From Erwinia tracheiphila (GTDB lineage: Bacteria > Pseudomonadota > Gammaproteobacteria > Enterobacterales > Enterobacteriaceae): a stretch of 64,000 nt of DNA. The notes under the pieces were generated by a model that worked only from the letters and a program-made list of their open reading frames with translations, did no database searches and had not been told where the DNA came from. How positions within the stretch are numbered: position 1 is the first letter of the stretch; each line of letters starts with the position of its first letter. The stretch covers positions 4,650,001 to 4,714,000 of the forward strand of contig NZ_CP089932.1 in the NCBI RefSeq assembly GCF_021365465.1, written 5' to 3'. This document shows positions 1-10,430 of the stretch, piece after piece. The position numbers were made by a program, and so were the translations under genes.

Positions 1-438
1 AATACGGGTAATATTATTCGCCTTTGTGCTAATACTGGTTTCCGGCTCCATCTTATAGAGCCGCTGGGCTTTACGTGGGATGATAAACGTCTGCGCAGGG
101 CTGGCCTTGATTACCATGAGTTTACGGCGATACAGCATCATGCCAGCTATGAGACGTTTGTTGAGGCAGAAGCTCCCGAACGTCTGTTTGCTTTAACCAC
201 CAAGGGAACACCTGCGCACAGTGATGTGGGCTACCAGACAGAGGATTACCTGGTTTTTGGACCAGAAACACGGGGATTGCCTGACCGTATTTTAAACGCG
301 CTCCCTGCCAGACAGAAAATCCGCATTCCTATGCGACCTGACAGCCGTAGCATGAATCTGTCGAATGCCGTCTCCGTAGTGGTGTATGAAGCGTGGCGCC
401 AATTAAATTATGGCGGCGCATTGATTAAAACGGGTTAA
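1..438 (+). CDS. trmL: tRNA (cytidine/uridine-34 2'-O)-methyltransferase TrmL, 5' truncated by window edge
   Basis: The frame is open from the first base to the stop at 436-438 and reads as the last ~145 residues of the SPOUT-family methyltransferase TrmL, which methylates the ribose of the wobble base in two tRNA-Leu isoacceptors using S-adenosylmethionine. Visible SPOUT signatures are FGPETRGLP and the C-terminal knot segment [23 protein letters not shown] is present in full (positions ~331-387). The N-terminal ~10 residues lie outside the window. It converges on cysE, with the two stop regions overlapping by 4 bases, the same arrangement as in E. coli. Confidence 0.93.
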   Translation, partial: NTGNIIRLCANTGFRLHLIEPLGFTWDDKRLRRAGLDYHEFTAIQHHASYETFVEAEAPERLFALTTKGTPAHSDVGYQTEDYLVFGPETRGLPDRILNALPARQKIRIPMRPDSRSMNLSNAVSVVVYEAWRQLNYGGALIKTG

Positions 439-1256
439 ATCCCGTCTCCAAATTCAAAACCCGGCGCCATTCCGTTGAAATGCTGATCCATATCCATTGA
501 GGGCTTATCGCTGTTCGGTTTACCCACGATACGGGCTGGCACGCCCGCAGCTGTAGTATGAGGCGGCACAGGGTGCAGGACCACAGAACCTGCACCGATT
601 TTTGCTCCACAACCAATTTCAATATTGCCGAGAATTTTGGTGCCGGCTCCAATCATCACCCCTTCACGGATTTTAGGATGACGATCGCCCGAGGTTTTAC
701 CCGTTCCGCCCAAGGTAACCGATTGTAATATTGATACATCATCTTCGATCACCGCCGTTTCACCCACAACGATCCCGGTTGCATGATCAAGCATAATGCC
801 ACGACCAATTTTAGCTGCCGGATGAATATCGACTGCAAATGAAACAGATACCTCATTTTGCAAATAGACCGCGAGCGCTCTGCGGCCCTCGTTCCACAGC
901 CAATGCCCAATCCGATAAGCCTGCAAGGCATGGAAACCTTTCAGATATAATAAGGGCGTGGAATATTTATCAATGGCAGGATCGCGCTGGCGCACGGCCT
1001 GGATGTCGCACGCAGCGGACCCGATCATCGACGGATCCTGCCGATAGGCTTCCTGCACGATCTCACGGATAGCGATAGCAGGCATAATGGGGTTGGCCAG
1101 CTTATTCGCCAACATGTAACTCAATGCACTGCCCAGATTGTCATGTTTTAGTAAGGTTGCATGATAAAAACTGGCCAACATTGGTTCACAATCTGCCAGG
1201 ATCCATGCCTCTGCTTTTATATAATCCCAGATCAATTCAGGCTCTACACACGGCAT
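435..1256 (-). CDS. cysE: serine O-acetyltransferase CysE
   Basis: Catalyses acetyl-CoA + L-serine to O-acetylserine, the first committed step of cysteine synthesis; cytoplasmic hexamer. The 273-residue length equals the E. coli enzyme. An N-terminal helical domain (to ~140) is followed by a left-handed beta-helix of hexapeptide repeats containing [18 protein letters not shown], which supplies the catalytic Asp-His pair, and then a C-terminal tail that in the family mediates feedback inhibition and cysteine synthase binding. It is the distal gene of the grxC-secB-gpsA-cysE group and lies 65 bp after gpsA. No defect is seen. Confidence 0.96.
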   Translation of the reverse strand: MPCVEPELIWDYIKAEAWILADCEPMLASFYHATLLKHDNLGSALSYMLANKLANPIMPAIAIREIVQEAYRQDPSMIGSAACDIQAVRQRDPAIDKYSTPLLYLKGFHALQAYRIGHWLWNEGRRALAVYLQNEVSVSFAVDIHPAAKIGRGIMLDHATGIVVGETAVIEDDVSILQSVTLGGTGKTSGDRHPKIREGVMIGAGTKILGNIEIGCGAKIGAGSVVLHPVPPHTTAAGVPARIVGKPNSDKPSMDMDQHFNGMAPGFEFGDGI

Positions 1257-1321
1257 TGTTTCTCCCCTCTAAATATAGTTTCCATTGAACACCGGAAACT
1301 ATTGCGCCGGGCCATCTGGTC

Positions 1322-2341
1322 TTAACTGACGCTGTTTTCATCTTTTCTGGCGCGCCCAAGCAGACTTAATGCTGCATCCCGTGCGCTTTTTTGGCAATAC
1401 AGTACCTCATAAATTTGCTCTGTAATGGGCATTTCAACGCCATAACGCGCCGCTAACACCTTCACTTCTTTCGTGTTTCGGAATCCTTCAACCACCTGTC
1501 CAATACTGTTCTGGGCCGCCTCAACCTCAATTCCTTGTCCTAACAGCATGCCGAAACGACGGTTTCTGGACTGATTATCTGTACAGGTCAGTACCAGATC
1601 GCCAAGACCCGCCATACCCATAAAAGTAGCAGGATCGGCACCCAGTGCGATGCCAAGGCGTGACATCTCCGCCAGGCCACGGGTTATCAGGGCGGTTCGT
1701 GCATTTGCACCGAATCCGATGCAGTCAGAAATACCAGCTCCAATTGCGATAACGTTTTTTACCGCACCGCCTAACTGGACACCAATAAAGTCAGCATTAT
1801 TGTAAACGCGAAAGCTCTTACCACAATGTAGTAACGTTTGCAGCTCTTGCGCAAATACATCGTCCGTTGCCGCCAGTGCGATAGCCGTCGGCAGGCCAGC
1901 CGCCAGTTCTTTGGCAAAGGTCGGCCCGGAAATCACAGCAAGGGGAAAGGTATCGCCAAGGATTTCGTGCGCTACTTCCTGTAATAGTCGTCCCGTGTCT
2001 TTTTCAAGCCCCTTGGTGGCCCAGACAATGCGCGAATCTACCCGCAAATGCGGCTTGATATGTTTCAGCATATCACCAAAAACATGGCTGGGAACGACCA
2101 CCAGCACGTCCCGGCTTGCCGTAATGGCGGCTGCCAGTTCGGTTTCAATTTTTAGCGAGTCGGGAAAAGGTACATCAGGCAAAAAAGCGGTATTACAGCG
2201 GTCATGCTGGAGTCGCGTCTGATGTTGCGCATTATGACCCCATAACACCACATTATGCCCATTCCGGCTTAACGTAATGGCAAGGGCGGTGCCGTAAGAT
2301 CCGGCACCGATAACGCTCATTGATGCACTCGCCTGTGGCAT
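1322..2341 (-). CDS. gpsA: NAD(P)+-dependent glycerol-3-phosphate dehydrogenase GpsA
   Basis: Reduces dihydroxyacetone phosphate to sn-glycerol 3-phosphate for phospholipid synthesis. The 339-residue protein has the N-terminal Rossmann motif [12 protein letters not shown] (residues ~10-21), and the [13 protein letters not shown] segment in the C-terminal helical domain contains the conserved catalytic Lys. The start codon shares one base with the secB stop (2341), showing translational coupling. Context secB-gpsA-cysE matches E. coli exactly. Confidence 0.96.
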   Translation of the reverse strand: MPQASASMSVIGAGSYGTALAITLSRNGHNVVLWGHNAQHQTRLQHDRCNTAFLPDVPFPDSLKIETELAAAITASRDVLVVVPSHVFGDMLKHIKPHLRVDSRIVWATKGLEKDTGRLLQEVAHEILGDTFPLAVISGPTFAKELAAGLPTAIALAATDDVFAQELQTLLHCGKSFRVYNNADFIGVQLGGAVKNVIAIGAGISDCIGFGANARTALITRGLAEMSRLGIALGADPATFMGMAGLGDLVLTCTDNQSRNRRFGMLLGQGIEVEAAQNSIGQVVEGFRNTKEVKVLAARYGVEMPITEQIYEVLYCQKSARDAALSLLGRARKDENSVS

Positions 2342-2808
2342 TACGCATCCTGCTTTGGCGCGGTGCCTTCGCTTGCCTGCTGCTGAAGATAATTCATAAA
2401 CAGTGCATCAAAGTTAACCGGAGCCAGATTTAACTGAGGGAAAGTACCGCGTGAAACCAGGCTGGTAATACATTCACGCGCATAAGGGAAAAGAATATTT
2501 GGACAATATGCACCAAGACAATGCGCCATTTGATTGCCTTCAATACCGGAGACGGAGAAAATACCGGCCTGCTGTACTTCGCAAAGGAACGCCGCTTCTT
2601 CGCCCACGGTCGCGGTAACTGTAACGCGTAAGACCACTTCGAAGACATCATCGGCTAGCTGACTCGACGCCGTGTCCAAATCCAGTTTAACGTCTGGCTC
2701 CCACTCTTTCTGGAAGATCTGAGGCGCGTTAGGTGCTTCAAAAGAGACATCTTTAGTATAGATACGCTGAATCTGGAAAGACATCTCGGTACTGTTTTGT
2801 TCTGACAT
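2341..2808 (-). CDS. secB: protein-export chaperone SecB
   Basis: Cytosolic tetrameric chaperone that keeps preproteins unfolded and hands them to SecA. The 155-residue acidic protein starts [20 protein letters not shown] and keeps the family segment [18 protein letters not shown] and a variable C-terminal tail. Length agrees with E. coli SecB. It sits 42 bp downstream of grxC and is directly coupled to gpsA. Confidence 0.97.
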   Translation of the reverse strand: MSEQNSTEMSFQIQRIYTKDVSFEAPNAPQIFQKEWEPDVKLDLDTASSQLADDVFEVVLRVTVTATVGEEAAFLCEVQQAGIFSVSGIEGNQMAHCLGAYCPNILFPYARECITSLVSRGTFPQLNLAPVNFDALFMNYLQQQASEGTAPKQDA

Positions 2809-2850
2809 GTTACGTAGTCCTATATGTTAAATAATCCGTGTTCCGGTTAG

Positions 2851-3102
2851 TTATCCTAATAGCGAGTCAAGACCCTGAGGACCATCGAGTGCGAAGATAT
2901 CGTCACAACCACCGATATGCCGGTCATTGATAAAAATCTGAGGTACTGTCGTACGGCCGCTTCGCTCGATCATTTCTTCGCGCTTTTCAGCATCACCATC
3001 AATAGCAATTTCCCGCCAGGAAACCCCTTTCTGACTCAGCAGTGCTTTTGCACGGTGGCAGAAGGGACAGGTTGCTTTAGTATAAATTTCAACGTTCGCC
3101 AT
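2851..3102 (-). CDS. grxC: glutaredoxin 3
   Basis: Small glutathione-dependent thiol-disulfide oxidoreductase. The 83-residue protein has the thioredoxin fold with the dithiol active site CPFC at residues 12-15 and the conserved cis-proline segment TVPQIFIN. It follows yibN by 18 bp on the same strand and precedes secB, the classic enterobacterial order. Confidence 0.97.
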   Translation of the reverse strand: MANVEIYTKATCPFCHRAKALLSQKGVSWREIAIDGDAEKREEMIERSGRTTVPQIFINDRHIGGCDDIFALDGPQGLDSLLG

Positions 3103-3120
3103 GTTGCGCCTCTCCTGATT

Positions 3121-3552
3121 TTATTTGCCACGCACCAGCGGAAGGTTCTCACCATTCCAGCCGGAAACGCCATCTTTGAGAACAAAGACTCGCTCAAAAC
3201 CTGCCGTATTAAGCTGTGCAGCAGATTCAGCAGCGGACGTTCCCGTCGCGCAAACCACAATCAGCGGCTGCGTTTTATGTTTTTCCAGTTCACTGAAACT
3301 GCCTTTTTTGATATCGGCAGCCAGCACGTTAACAGAATTGGAAATATGGCCTTTGCGGAAATCATCGCGCGAACGGACGTCAACCACCACGGCATCTTCT
3401 TTATTAATTAAGTGGATTGCCTCACCACGACTGATGGTTTTTACTTTTGAAAACAGGCCTTTAAATGTTGTAACAACAACTAAAACCAACAGCACGACCC
3501 ACGCCAGACTGAGGATGGTATGGTTGCCTGCGAACTGCATAATATCTTGCAT
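3121..3552 (-). CDS. yibN: membrane-anchored rhodanese-like protein YibN
   Basis: A rhodanese-domain protein with one N-terminal membrane segment (residues ~12-30, rich in Leu and Val) and a cytoplasmic rhodanese domain. The active-site loop VVCATGTSA carries the Cys expected of a catalytic rhodanese. The start was set at 3552 (MQDIMQF), giving 143 residues as in E. coli; an upstream ATG at 3564 would add four residues. Its physiological sulfur acceptor is not known from sequence. First gene of the yibN-grxC-secB-gpsA-cysE group. Confidence 0.93.
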   Translation of the reverse strand: MQDIMQFAGNHTILSLAWVVLLVLVVVTTFKGLFSKVKTISRGEAIHLINKEDAVVVDVRSRDDFRKGHISNSVNVLAADIKKGSFSELEKHKTQPLIVVCATGTSAAESAAQLNTAGFERVFVLKDGVSGWNGENLPLVRGK

Positions 3553-3780
3553 GAAGGGTAACAACTCCCGAAGCGGGTTAATGAGCTAAAATAAGGCTTC
3601 TGAGTATACCTTTCAGTGCGTTCATGTACAGTCGTGAAGGAGCGGGAGTATGGTTTTCTGGGACAGAACCGCAAAAAAAATGCTGTAAATGCACATTCTC
3701 AGTTGAGTTTGCGACAACAGCACATTCTTAAGGTGATTTGTTGCTCAATGTCTTTCCGCCCTCAATCGGGCACTACTCCA

Positions 3781-3863
3781 CCTGGCTGCCCCTTAGCTTT
3801 GTCATTAATGGAAACGCAAAAGCCGTGGAGATAGCTGGTAAGCGGCTGTTCATCGTGGAATAA
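3781..3863 (+). pseudogene. gpmI: 3' remnant of gpmI (phosphoglycerate mutase, cofactor-independent)
   Basis: In E. coli gpmI (gpmM) lies between yibN and envC; here only about 310 bp separate them. Just before envC one frame reads LSLMET (3799-3816) and, after a frame change near 3820, the next reads EIAGKRLFIVE followed by a stop at 3861-3863. These match the extreme C-terminus of GpmI (LSLM...E-TGKPLFIVE). The rest of the ~1.5 kb gene is gone, so this is a deletion scar. The rest of the gap (3565-3780) shows no other gene. Confidence 0.75.
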
Positions 3864-3873
3864 TCCCAGTCCT

Positions 3874-5172
3874 ATGTGGGAAAAAACGACAGTTTCAACG
3901 CTTCGAACCCAGGGTGATGGATCGGCCAGCGGCGTTCCATCACACCCTATTGCGTTCCTTCTTTCCAGCTGCTTACTTTGCGCTGGTTTTCTGCTGCCTG
4001 CTGTCAGTCAGGCAGCAGATGACAATAAATCTGAACTCAAAAATATTCAGCAGAATATCGCTGCCAAAGAAAAAAGTGTTCTGCTACAAAAACAGCAACG
4101 TGGCAAACTGATTGATCAGTTACAAAGCCAGGAAAAACTCATCGCTCAGACCAGCCGGCAACTGCGCGAAACACAAATTACGCTCACGGCTCTGAACAAA
4201 AAAATCACCTCTCTCACTGGCTCAATCAGCAAATTGCAGATGCAACAGGACAGCCAGCAAAAATTACTGGCCGACCAGCTTGATGCGGCTTTCCGGCAGG
4301 GTCGGCACAGTGGTGTCCAACTCATCCTCAGCGGCGAAGAGAGCCAGCGTAGCGAGCGTATTCTTGCCTATTTCGGCTATCTTAATACCGCACGTCAAAA
4401 ATCTATCGACGATCTGAAAAAGACGCGTAGCGATCTTGCAGCACAGAAGGTAATACTGGAAGAAAAGCAGGCGCTGCAGAAATCCCTGCTCACTTCGCAA
4501 CTGGGCCAACAACGACAACTGGAAAGCGCTCGCGTTGCCCGCAAGAAAACACTGACCGCGCTGGAATCGTCACTGGAAAAAGATCAGGCCCAGCTGACAG
4601 AAATGCGGCAAAATGAGCGCCGTTTACAGGATAAAATTGCTGCCGCAGAGCGGGAAGCGCGGGCTGAACGAGAAGCCAGAGACGCACAACGTATTCGTGA
4701 GCGTGAAGCACAGGCAAAAAACAAAGGCACTACGTATAAACCCACTGAAGGTGAGCGCTCGCTTATAGCGCGTACTGGCGGGTTGGGCCGTCCGTCGGGG
4801 CAGGCAGTCTGGCCAGTGCATGGGCGGCTGGAACACCGCTTCGGTGAACAACTTCAGGGAGAACTTCGCTGGAAAGGCCTGGTCATTAATGCGCCGGAAG
4901 GCACTGAAGTAAAGGCCATTGCTGACGGACGCGTATTAATGGCTGACTGGCTACAAGGTTACGGCCTGGTCGTGGTTATTGAGCACGGCAAAGGTGATAT
5001 GAGCCTTTATGGCTATAACCAAAGTGCGCTGGTAAGCGTGGGTGCCCAGGTACGTGCCGGACAGCCCGTTGCACTGGTTGGAACCAGCGGCGGCAGAGGG
5101 ACTCCCTCACTTTATTTTGAAATCCGCCGTCAGGGACAGGCCGTCAATCCACTACCGTGGTTGGGAAGATAA
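3874..5172 (+). CDS. envC: murein hydrolase activator EnvC
   Basis: Periplasmic divisome factor that activates the amidases AmiA and AmiB during septal peptidoglycan splitting. The 432-residue protein has a signal peptide ending near residue 47 (VSQAA), long coiled-coil segments rich in Gln, Lys and Glu (~50-265), and a C-terminal LytM domain (~300-432) with the segment ELRWKGLVINAPEGTEVKAI. The LytM metal ligands are degenerate (SLYGYNQS), as in E. coli EnvC, which acts as an activator and not a protease. It follows the gpmI scar and overlaps the yibQ region. Confidence 0.95.
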   Translation: MWEKTTVSTLRTQGDGSASGVPSHPIAFLLSSCLLCAGFLLPAVSQAADDNKSELKNIQQNIAAKEKSVLLQKQQRGKLIDQLQSQEKLIAQTSRQLRETQITLTALNKKITSLTGSISKLQMQQDSQQKLLADQLDAAFRQGRHSGVQLILSGEESQRSERILAYFGYLNTARQKSIDDLKKTRSDLAAQKVILEEKQALQKSLLTSQLGQQRQLESARVARKKTLTALESSLEKDQAQLTEMRQNERRLQDKIAAAEREARAEREARDAQRIREREAQAKNKGTTYKPTEGERSLIARTGGLGRPSGQAVWPVHGRLEHRFGEQLQGELRWKGLVINAPEGTEVKAIADGRVLMADWLQGYGLVVVIEHGKGDMSLYGYNQSALVSVGAQVRAGQPVALVGTSGGRGTPSLYFEIRRQGQAVNPLPWLGR

Positions 5173-5174
5173 CT

Positions 5175-6110
5175 TTGTCACAGTTGCGTAAAATCACCAG
5201 CATGCTGTCAGGTTTACTTATGGTCTGTAGTGCGCATGCGGGCAAACTCGCCATTGTCATTGATGATTTTGGCTATCGACCGGCACAGGAAAACCTGGTT
5301 TTACAGATGCCCGGGGAAATTTCGGTGGCTGTATTACCTGGTGCCCCCTACGCCCGTGAAATGTCGACTAAAGCGCATTTGCGCGGTCATGAAGTGCTGA
5401 TTCACCTGCCGATGGCCCCCCTCAGCAAGCAGCCGCTGGAAAAGGATACGCTACGCCCGGATATGTCGAGTGCTGAAATAGAGCGCATTATCCGTGAAGC
5501 CGTTGCCAACGTTCCGTTTGCCACAGGGCTGAATAACCACATGGGCAGCGCCATGACCTCAAGTCTGTCAGGTATGCAAAAAGTGATGCAGGTATTAAAT
5601 CACTATAATTTCTACTTTCTTGACAGTATGACTATTGCCAGCAGTCAGTCCACCCGTGCAGCACAGGGAACCCGCGTCAAGGTCATCAAACGTCGGGTAT
5701 TTCTTGATGATATGCAGAATGAAGCCGATATCCGCCAGCAGTTGCTGCGCGCCGTGAGGCTGGCACAACGTGATGGCTCTGCCATTGCCATTGGTCACCC
5801 CCATCCATCTACGGTCAAGGTGCTACAGCAGATGCTATCAAGCCTTCCGGCAGATATTACGCTGGTTCGTCCCAGTCAATTGCTGAATGAACCTCAGGGT
5901 GCCGTGCAACAGCCGATACCGCCATCCGGTAAATCAACTCCGTCTGGCAATCCTTTCAGCAGCGTGAAAAATTGCCCGGTGACTATTCAACCGGTACCCG
6001 CCACGCGTGCGCTGGATGTGCTGGCAGATAGTTTTGCAAACAGCACGATTGTTCACTATTTTTCGACGCAGTTCTCTGGTCTCAACATGGGGACCGGCAC
6101 AACACATTAA
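5175..6110 (+). CDS. yibQ: divergent polysaccharide deacetylase family protein YibQ
   Basis: Exported member of the divergent polysaccharide deacetylase (DUF610) family. The N-terminal hydrophobic signal ends near SAHA, followed at once by KLAIVIDDFGYR, which holds the conserved Asp pair, and later HLPMAPLSKQPLEKDTLRPD, GLNNHMGSAMTS and AIGHPHP. A TTG at 5175 with GGGAAG about 6 bp upstream is the preferred start; a GTG at 5157 inside envC is possible. It follows envC as in E. coli. The substrate is unknown. Confidence 0.9.
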   Translation: MSQLRKITSMLSGLLMVCSAHAGKLAIVIDDFGYRPAQENLVLQMPGEISVAVLPGAPYAREMSTKAHLRGHEVLIHLPMAPLSKQPLEKDTLRPDMSSAEIERIIREAVANVPFATGLNNHMGSAMTSSLSGMQKVMQVLNHYNFYFLDSMTIASSQSTRAAQGTRVKVIKRRVFLDDMQNEADIRQQLLRAVRLAQRDGSAIAIGHPHPSTVKVLQQMLSSLPADITLVRPSQLLNEPQGAVQQPIPPSGKSTPSGNPFSSVKNCPVTIQPVPATRALDVLADSFANSTIVHYFSTQFSGLNMGTGTTH

Positions 6111-6161
6111 TGTCAAATACATTAACGTTTGCCGGGACTATACGAAGATGGAAGCAGCATA

Positions 6162-7396
6162 ATGGCCTACCAGAGTAAAAAAATCCTGCTGTTGGATACG
6201 GGGAAGGAGTGGGGTGGCGGCACCAATAGTATGCTGGATTTGCTGAAACGCATTGACCGTAATCGGTTTAACGTCCACTGCTGCTTTTATCATAACTACC
6301 GCCGTGGCACCGGTGATTCTATAGAACAAGAGCTCACTTCGCTCGGTATACCGGTCATGTTTATCCCCCAGCGTGCGCAACTGCGCTGGGCAAAGGTCAC
6401 TAAAGAGCTGTTGCGTGCGCTGGTATTTTTTCCATCGCCGCTCCCGCCTTAACGTCACCCGCATGGTTGACACAGTTTGGCGGATAAGACCCAATGCGGC
6501 AAAGATTCGCCATCTGATCGCACAGCACCATTTTGAGGTGCTGTATATGAACAACCAACCGGGTTCTAACGGGGAAGGCTATCTCGCCGCACAAAAACTT
6601 CCGGTGGCGATGATACAGCACTGCCGGATAGAACCGGTTCTCAACCCGGCACTGGTTCGCATGGTCAACCAACGTGCGAATGCGGTTATTGCCGTCCCGG
6701 ACAGCGTTCATCAGGTTTTACTGACGCACGGCGTTGCAGCTGAAAAATGCGTCACCGTGTTTAACGCTATCGATATCAGGCAATCTCTGCCCATACGTGA
6801 AGCCATGCGACAACAGTTACTGACGGTTCAACCCAAAACTTTTTTTTGGCAGTATTGGCTCATTGATTGCCAGAAAGTCACATCAGCATACTTTGCAGGC
6901 GCGGGAGAAATTTTCCCTTGCTTTCCCTGAAGCCGACTGGCGGATGGTCATTCTGGGCGAAGGACCACAGCACGACGTTTTATAACAGCAGGTAGCGCAA
7001 TCCGGTCTTGCTGACCGCGTGATATTTACCGGATTTCGCAGCAATCCGCTGGATTACCTGGCCGCCTTCGATGTGTTCATTCTGGCATCTAAAAGCGAGG
7101 GGCTTCCCCGCGTCGTGCTGGAAGCCATGCTGTTAAAAACGGCGGTGATTGGTTCACGCGTGACGGGCACGGCCGGGCTTATCGAACACGATGAAACTGG
7201 TCTGCTGTATGACTATGGCGATATTCAGGCGCTGTTTGAGCAGATGAAAGCGCTATGGCTCGACGTCGCGCTACGCAAACGACTGATATCGCACGCCAAC
7301 AGCCGCGTTAAACAACGCTACGCCATTGAGCAGTAAGTCTCAGGCGTGGAAACTATTTTGCAGAATGTGACATATGAGAAGCCATCGCATGTTTGA
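6162..7396 (+). pseudogene. broken GT4-type glycosyltransferase of the LPS core region
   Basis: Starting MAYQSKKILLLDTGKEWGGG, this reads as one ~400-residue GT4 glycosyltransferase only if four lesions are repaired. There is a frame change near a run of six T (~6426-6432), another at a run of eight T (6840-6847), an in-frame TAA at 6983-6985 (within ...GPQHDVL-QQVAQ...) and a TAA at 7334-7336 just before the natural end. The C-terminal half keeps the donor-binding pattern FILASKSEGLPRVVLEAML. Two stops plus two frameshifts argue against simple sequencing error. It lies between yibQ and the next waa gene. Confidence 0.85.
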
Positions 7397-8300
7397 ATTT
7401 CTTAATTCCCGGTTTCGCCACGTGCGTGCGCGTCACAATCTCGCTTATCGGCATAAAGACGTGCAGGGTCAGATTCCGGTCACCTCCATAATGATCCCCT
7501 GTACCGGCGCGGATTACGTTGAAGAGGCACTGTTAAGCGCCCTTTTTGCTTCCCGTTTTGCTGTGGAAGCAGAAGAAATTGTGATTGTCACCGATCAGCC
7601 CGCAGAACAGTTTGGTGAATTGCCGGCAAAAACGCGGGTGGTTACGCTGGACGTGCCGTACCGCGAGGAAACCTATCGTTACAAGCAGATTTACCGTAGT
7701 CGGTTAATTAAGCTTCAAACGCCGTTGCAGGCGCGCACGGACGGAATTTTAATGATCGACTCCGACCTGAATCTGCTGCAGATGCCCGTTATCAACATGC
7801 TGGAAGGACATATTTATTCCAGTTTTCGACAGAGCAAGATGATCGCCAAACTGGTGAATGCGCCAGAGCAAAACCGCCCGGCCTATTACCGTCACGCTGT
7901 TCACCCTTTTATTGTCGATCCTGTTAATGGCGCATTTCTGGCCGCGACTCGCCAGACATGGCAGCGCATTTGTCCTCTCTGGCTAATGCTGTTTCAGGAC
8001 ACCTGGGAACGGATGGGCGACTCTCAGCCGCCCACTGACCAGCTACCGCTGACTGTACTGCCGGATTTACTGGACCTGAAAACCGTTAATCTGGGTGACC
8101 GGATGAACTGGCCCGTGTCCAAAAAAATTGGCGGCAATACGGCTACCGTACCGAAAGAGGTGGCAGGTGCGCACGATGGCTTTCCCCTGACTGAATGGCA
8201 AAAATATCTTGCGTCGCCGGATGCGCCTCTGACATTTAAAGGTCAGGATTACACGCGCAAGGTTCGCTATCTGACCGACGCGGAGAAAAACCAACGCTGA
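7374..8300 (+). CDS. putative GT-A-fold glycosyltransferase, LPS core region
   Basis: A 308-residue soluble protein without signal peptide. It has features of a nucleotide-sugar transferase of GT-A fold: a beta-alpha start SIMIPCTGADYVEEAL, EEIVIVTD, and a DSD metal-binding-like triad in ILMIDSDLNLL (~residues 122-132). It starts inside the tail of the broken GT4 gene upstream and lies 120 bp before hldD. I do not recognise the exact family; a role in adding or modifying a core sugar is inferred from location only. Confidence 0.7.
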   Translation: MRSHRMFEFLNSRFRHVRARHNLAYRHKDVQGQIPVTSIMIPCTGADYVEEALLSALFASRFAVEAEEIVIVTDQPAEQFGELPAKTRVVTLDVPYREETYRYKQIYRSRLIKLQTPLQARTDGILMIDSDLNLLQMPVINMLEGHIYSSFRQSKMIAKLVNAPEQNRPAYYRHAVHPFIVDPVNGAFLAATRQTWQRICPLWLMLFQDTWERMGDSQPPTDQLPLTVLPDLLDLKTVNLGDRMNWPVSKKIGGNTATVPKEVAGAHDGFPLTEWQKYLASPDAPLTFKGQDYTRKVRYLTDAEKNQR

Positions 8301-8420
8301 GAATGCCTCAACATTTGCTTCAAGAGTCATCTGGCTGTCCGCCGCCCCCGGAGATGTTATGATGCACCGTATCAACGCGTGAAACCCTCCGTTTCACCCA
8401 CATTTTAAAGGTTCAAGCTT

Positions 8421-9353
8421 ATGATTATCGTTACTGGTGGCGCGGGATTTATTGGAAGCAATATCGTCAAGGCGCTCAATGACCAGGGTCACACCGATAT
8501 TCTGGTGGTCGACAACCTGAAAGATGGCACCAAATTCGCCAATCTGGTTGATCTGAACATCACTGATTATATGGACAAAGAAGATTTCCTGATCGCGGTG
8601 CTTGCTGATGAAGATTTTGGTGATGTCGAGGCAGTGTTCCATGAAGGTGCCTGCTCTTCGACCACCGAATGGGATGGCAAGTACATGATGGACAACAACT
8701 ATCAGTACTCCAAAGAGCTTCTCCATTACTGCCTCGAACGTCAGATTCCTTTCCTGTACGCGTCTTCTGCGGCGACTTACGGCGGGCGCAACGACAACTT
8801 CATTGAAGAACGCCAGTTTGAACAGCCGCTCAACGTTTACGGCTACTCCAAAATGTTGTTCGATCACTACGTTCGTCAAATCCTGCCTGAAGCGGAATCA
8901 CAGGTATGTGGCTTCCGCTACTTCAACGTTTATGGGCCACGTGAAGGCCACAAAGGCAGCATGGCCAGCGTGGTTTTCCATCTCAACACCCAATTAAACA
9001 ACGGTGAAAATCCAAAACTTTTTGAAGGCAGCGATAATTTCAAACGTGATTTTATTTATGTCGAAGACGTGGCGGCCGTCAATTTTTGGTTCTGGCAGAA
9101 CAAGGTTTCGGGCATCTTTAACTGCGGTACCGGCCGCGCTGAGTCTTTCCAGGAAGTGGCCGATGCAGCATTACACTTTCATCAGAAAGGGGAAATCGAA
9201 TACATCCCGTTCCCGGAGAAATTGAAAGGCCGCTATCAGGCTTTCACGCTGGCAGATCAAAGCAAACTACGTGCAGCTGGCTATGATAAGCCTTTCAAAA
9301 CGGTGGCTGAAGGTGTGGCAGAGTACATGGCCTGGCTGAACCGCAACGTGTAA
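8421..9353 (+). CDS. hldD: ADP-L-glycero-D-manno-heptose 6-epimerase
   Basis: Epimerises ADP-D,D-heptose to ADP-L,D-heptose, the donor used by WaaC and WaaF. The 310-residue protein has the NADP-binding GGAGFIG motif at the N-terminus, the extended SDR catalytic motif YGYSK (~residues 140-144) and the conserved [16 protein letters not shown] segment. First gene of the hldD-waaF-waaC transcription unit, 15 bp before waaF. Confidence 0.97.
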   Translation: MIIVTGGAGFIGSNIVKALNDQGHTDILVVDNLKDGTKFANLVDLNITDYMDKEDFLIAVLADEDFGDVEAVFHEGACSSTTEWDGKYMMDNNYQYSKELLHYCLERQIPFLYASSAATYGGRNDNFIEERQFEQPLNVYGYSKMLFDHYVRQILPEAESQVCGFRYFNVYGPREGHKGSMASVVFHLNTQLNNGENPKLFEGSDNFKRDFIYVEDVAAVNFWFWQNKVSGIFNCGTGRAESFQEVADAALHFHQKGEIEYIPFPEKLKGRYQAFTLADQSKLRAAGYDKPFKTVAEGVAEYMAWLNRNV

Positions 9354-9368
9354 AAGGCACTTCCGGCA

Positions 9369-10430
9369 ATGAAAATTTTGGTCATTGGCCCTTCCTGGGT
9401 TGGCGATATGATGATGTCACAAAGCCTCTATCGCACGCTTAAATCCTTGCATCCTGAGGCCAGCATCGACGTTATGGCCCCGGCATGGTGCCGCCCATTA
9501 CTCTCACGCATGCCGGAAGTGAATGCCGCGCTACCAATGCCGTTGGGTCACGGCGCATTGGCGCTGGGCGAACGTCGCCATCTGGGAAAAGCCCTGCGTG
9601 ATAAAGGCTACCAGCGTGCTTACGTTCTGCCCGGCTCTTTTAAATCTGCGCTGGTCCCCTTTTTTGCTGATATTAAAATCCGTACCGGCTGGCGTGGAGA
9701 AATGCGCTATGGGTTGTTGAATGATATCCGGGTATTGGATAAGGCGGCTTTTCCGCTGATGGTGCAACGTTACGTTACGCTGGCGTATCACAAAGGACAG
9801 ATCGTCAGCGCAAAGGACCTCCCCCAGCCGCTGCTGTGGCCTGCACTCAGCGTCAGCGAATCAGAAAAAGAGACAACCATGGCAGCATTCACTCTGGCGG
9901 TGAACAGGCCGATGATTGGTTTCTGTCCCGGTGCCGAATTTGGCCCCGCCAAACGCTGGCCACATTATCACTATGCGGCGCTGGCACAGATGTTGATTGA
10001 AAATGACTATCAGATTCTGTTGTTTGGCTCGGAAAAAGACCAGAAAACAGGCGAGCAGATCCTGCAAAGTTTGCCGGAAGCGAACCGCCAGTACTGTCGT
10101 AACCTCGCGGGTGAAACCAAACTGGATCAGGCAGTGATTCTGCTGGCGTGCTGTCGTGCCGTTATCAGCAATGATTCGGGTCTGATGCACATTGCTGCCG
10201 CACTGGGCCGTCCGTTAATCGCGTTATATGGCCCCAGCAGCCCTGATTTCACGCCGCCGCTTTCTCATCAGGCACGCGTTATCCGTTTGATTACTGGCTA
10301 CCACAAAGTGCGCAAGGGCGACACGGCAGAAGGCTATCACCAGGGCCTGATCGATATTCAACCCCCGCAGGTTGCTACCGAGTTGGCAACATTGCTGAAT
10401 GAAAATCAGGAGAACCCATGCAGGTCCTGA
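9369..10430 (+). CDS. waaF: ADP-heptose:LPS heptosyltransferase II
   Basis: GT9-family enzyme adding the second L,D-heptose of the inner core. The 353-residue protein starts MKILVIGPSWVGDMMMSQSL and contains the donor-site region FCPGAEFGPAKRWP and the C-terminal NDSGLMHIAAALGRP. It overlaps the start of waaC by 13 bp. Confidence 0.96.
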   Translation: MKILVIGPSWVGDMMMSQSLYRTLKSLHPEASIDVMAPAWCRPLLSRMPEVNAALPMPLGHGALALGERRHLGKALRDKGYQRAYVLPGSFKSALVPFFADIKIRTGWRGEMRYGLLNDIRVLDKAAFPLMVQRYVTLAYHKGQIVSAKDLPQPLLWPALSVSESEKETTMAAFTLAVNRPMIGFCPGAEFGPAKRWPHYHYAALAQMLIENDYQILLFGSEKDQKTGEQILQSLPEANRQYCRNLAGETKLDQAVILLACCRAVISNDSGLMHIAAALGRPLIALYGPSSPDFTPPLSHQARVIRLITGYHKVRKGDTAEGYHQGLIDIQPPQVATELATLLNENQENPCRS

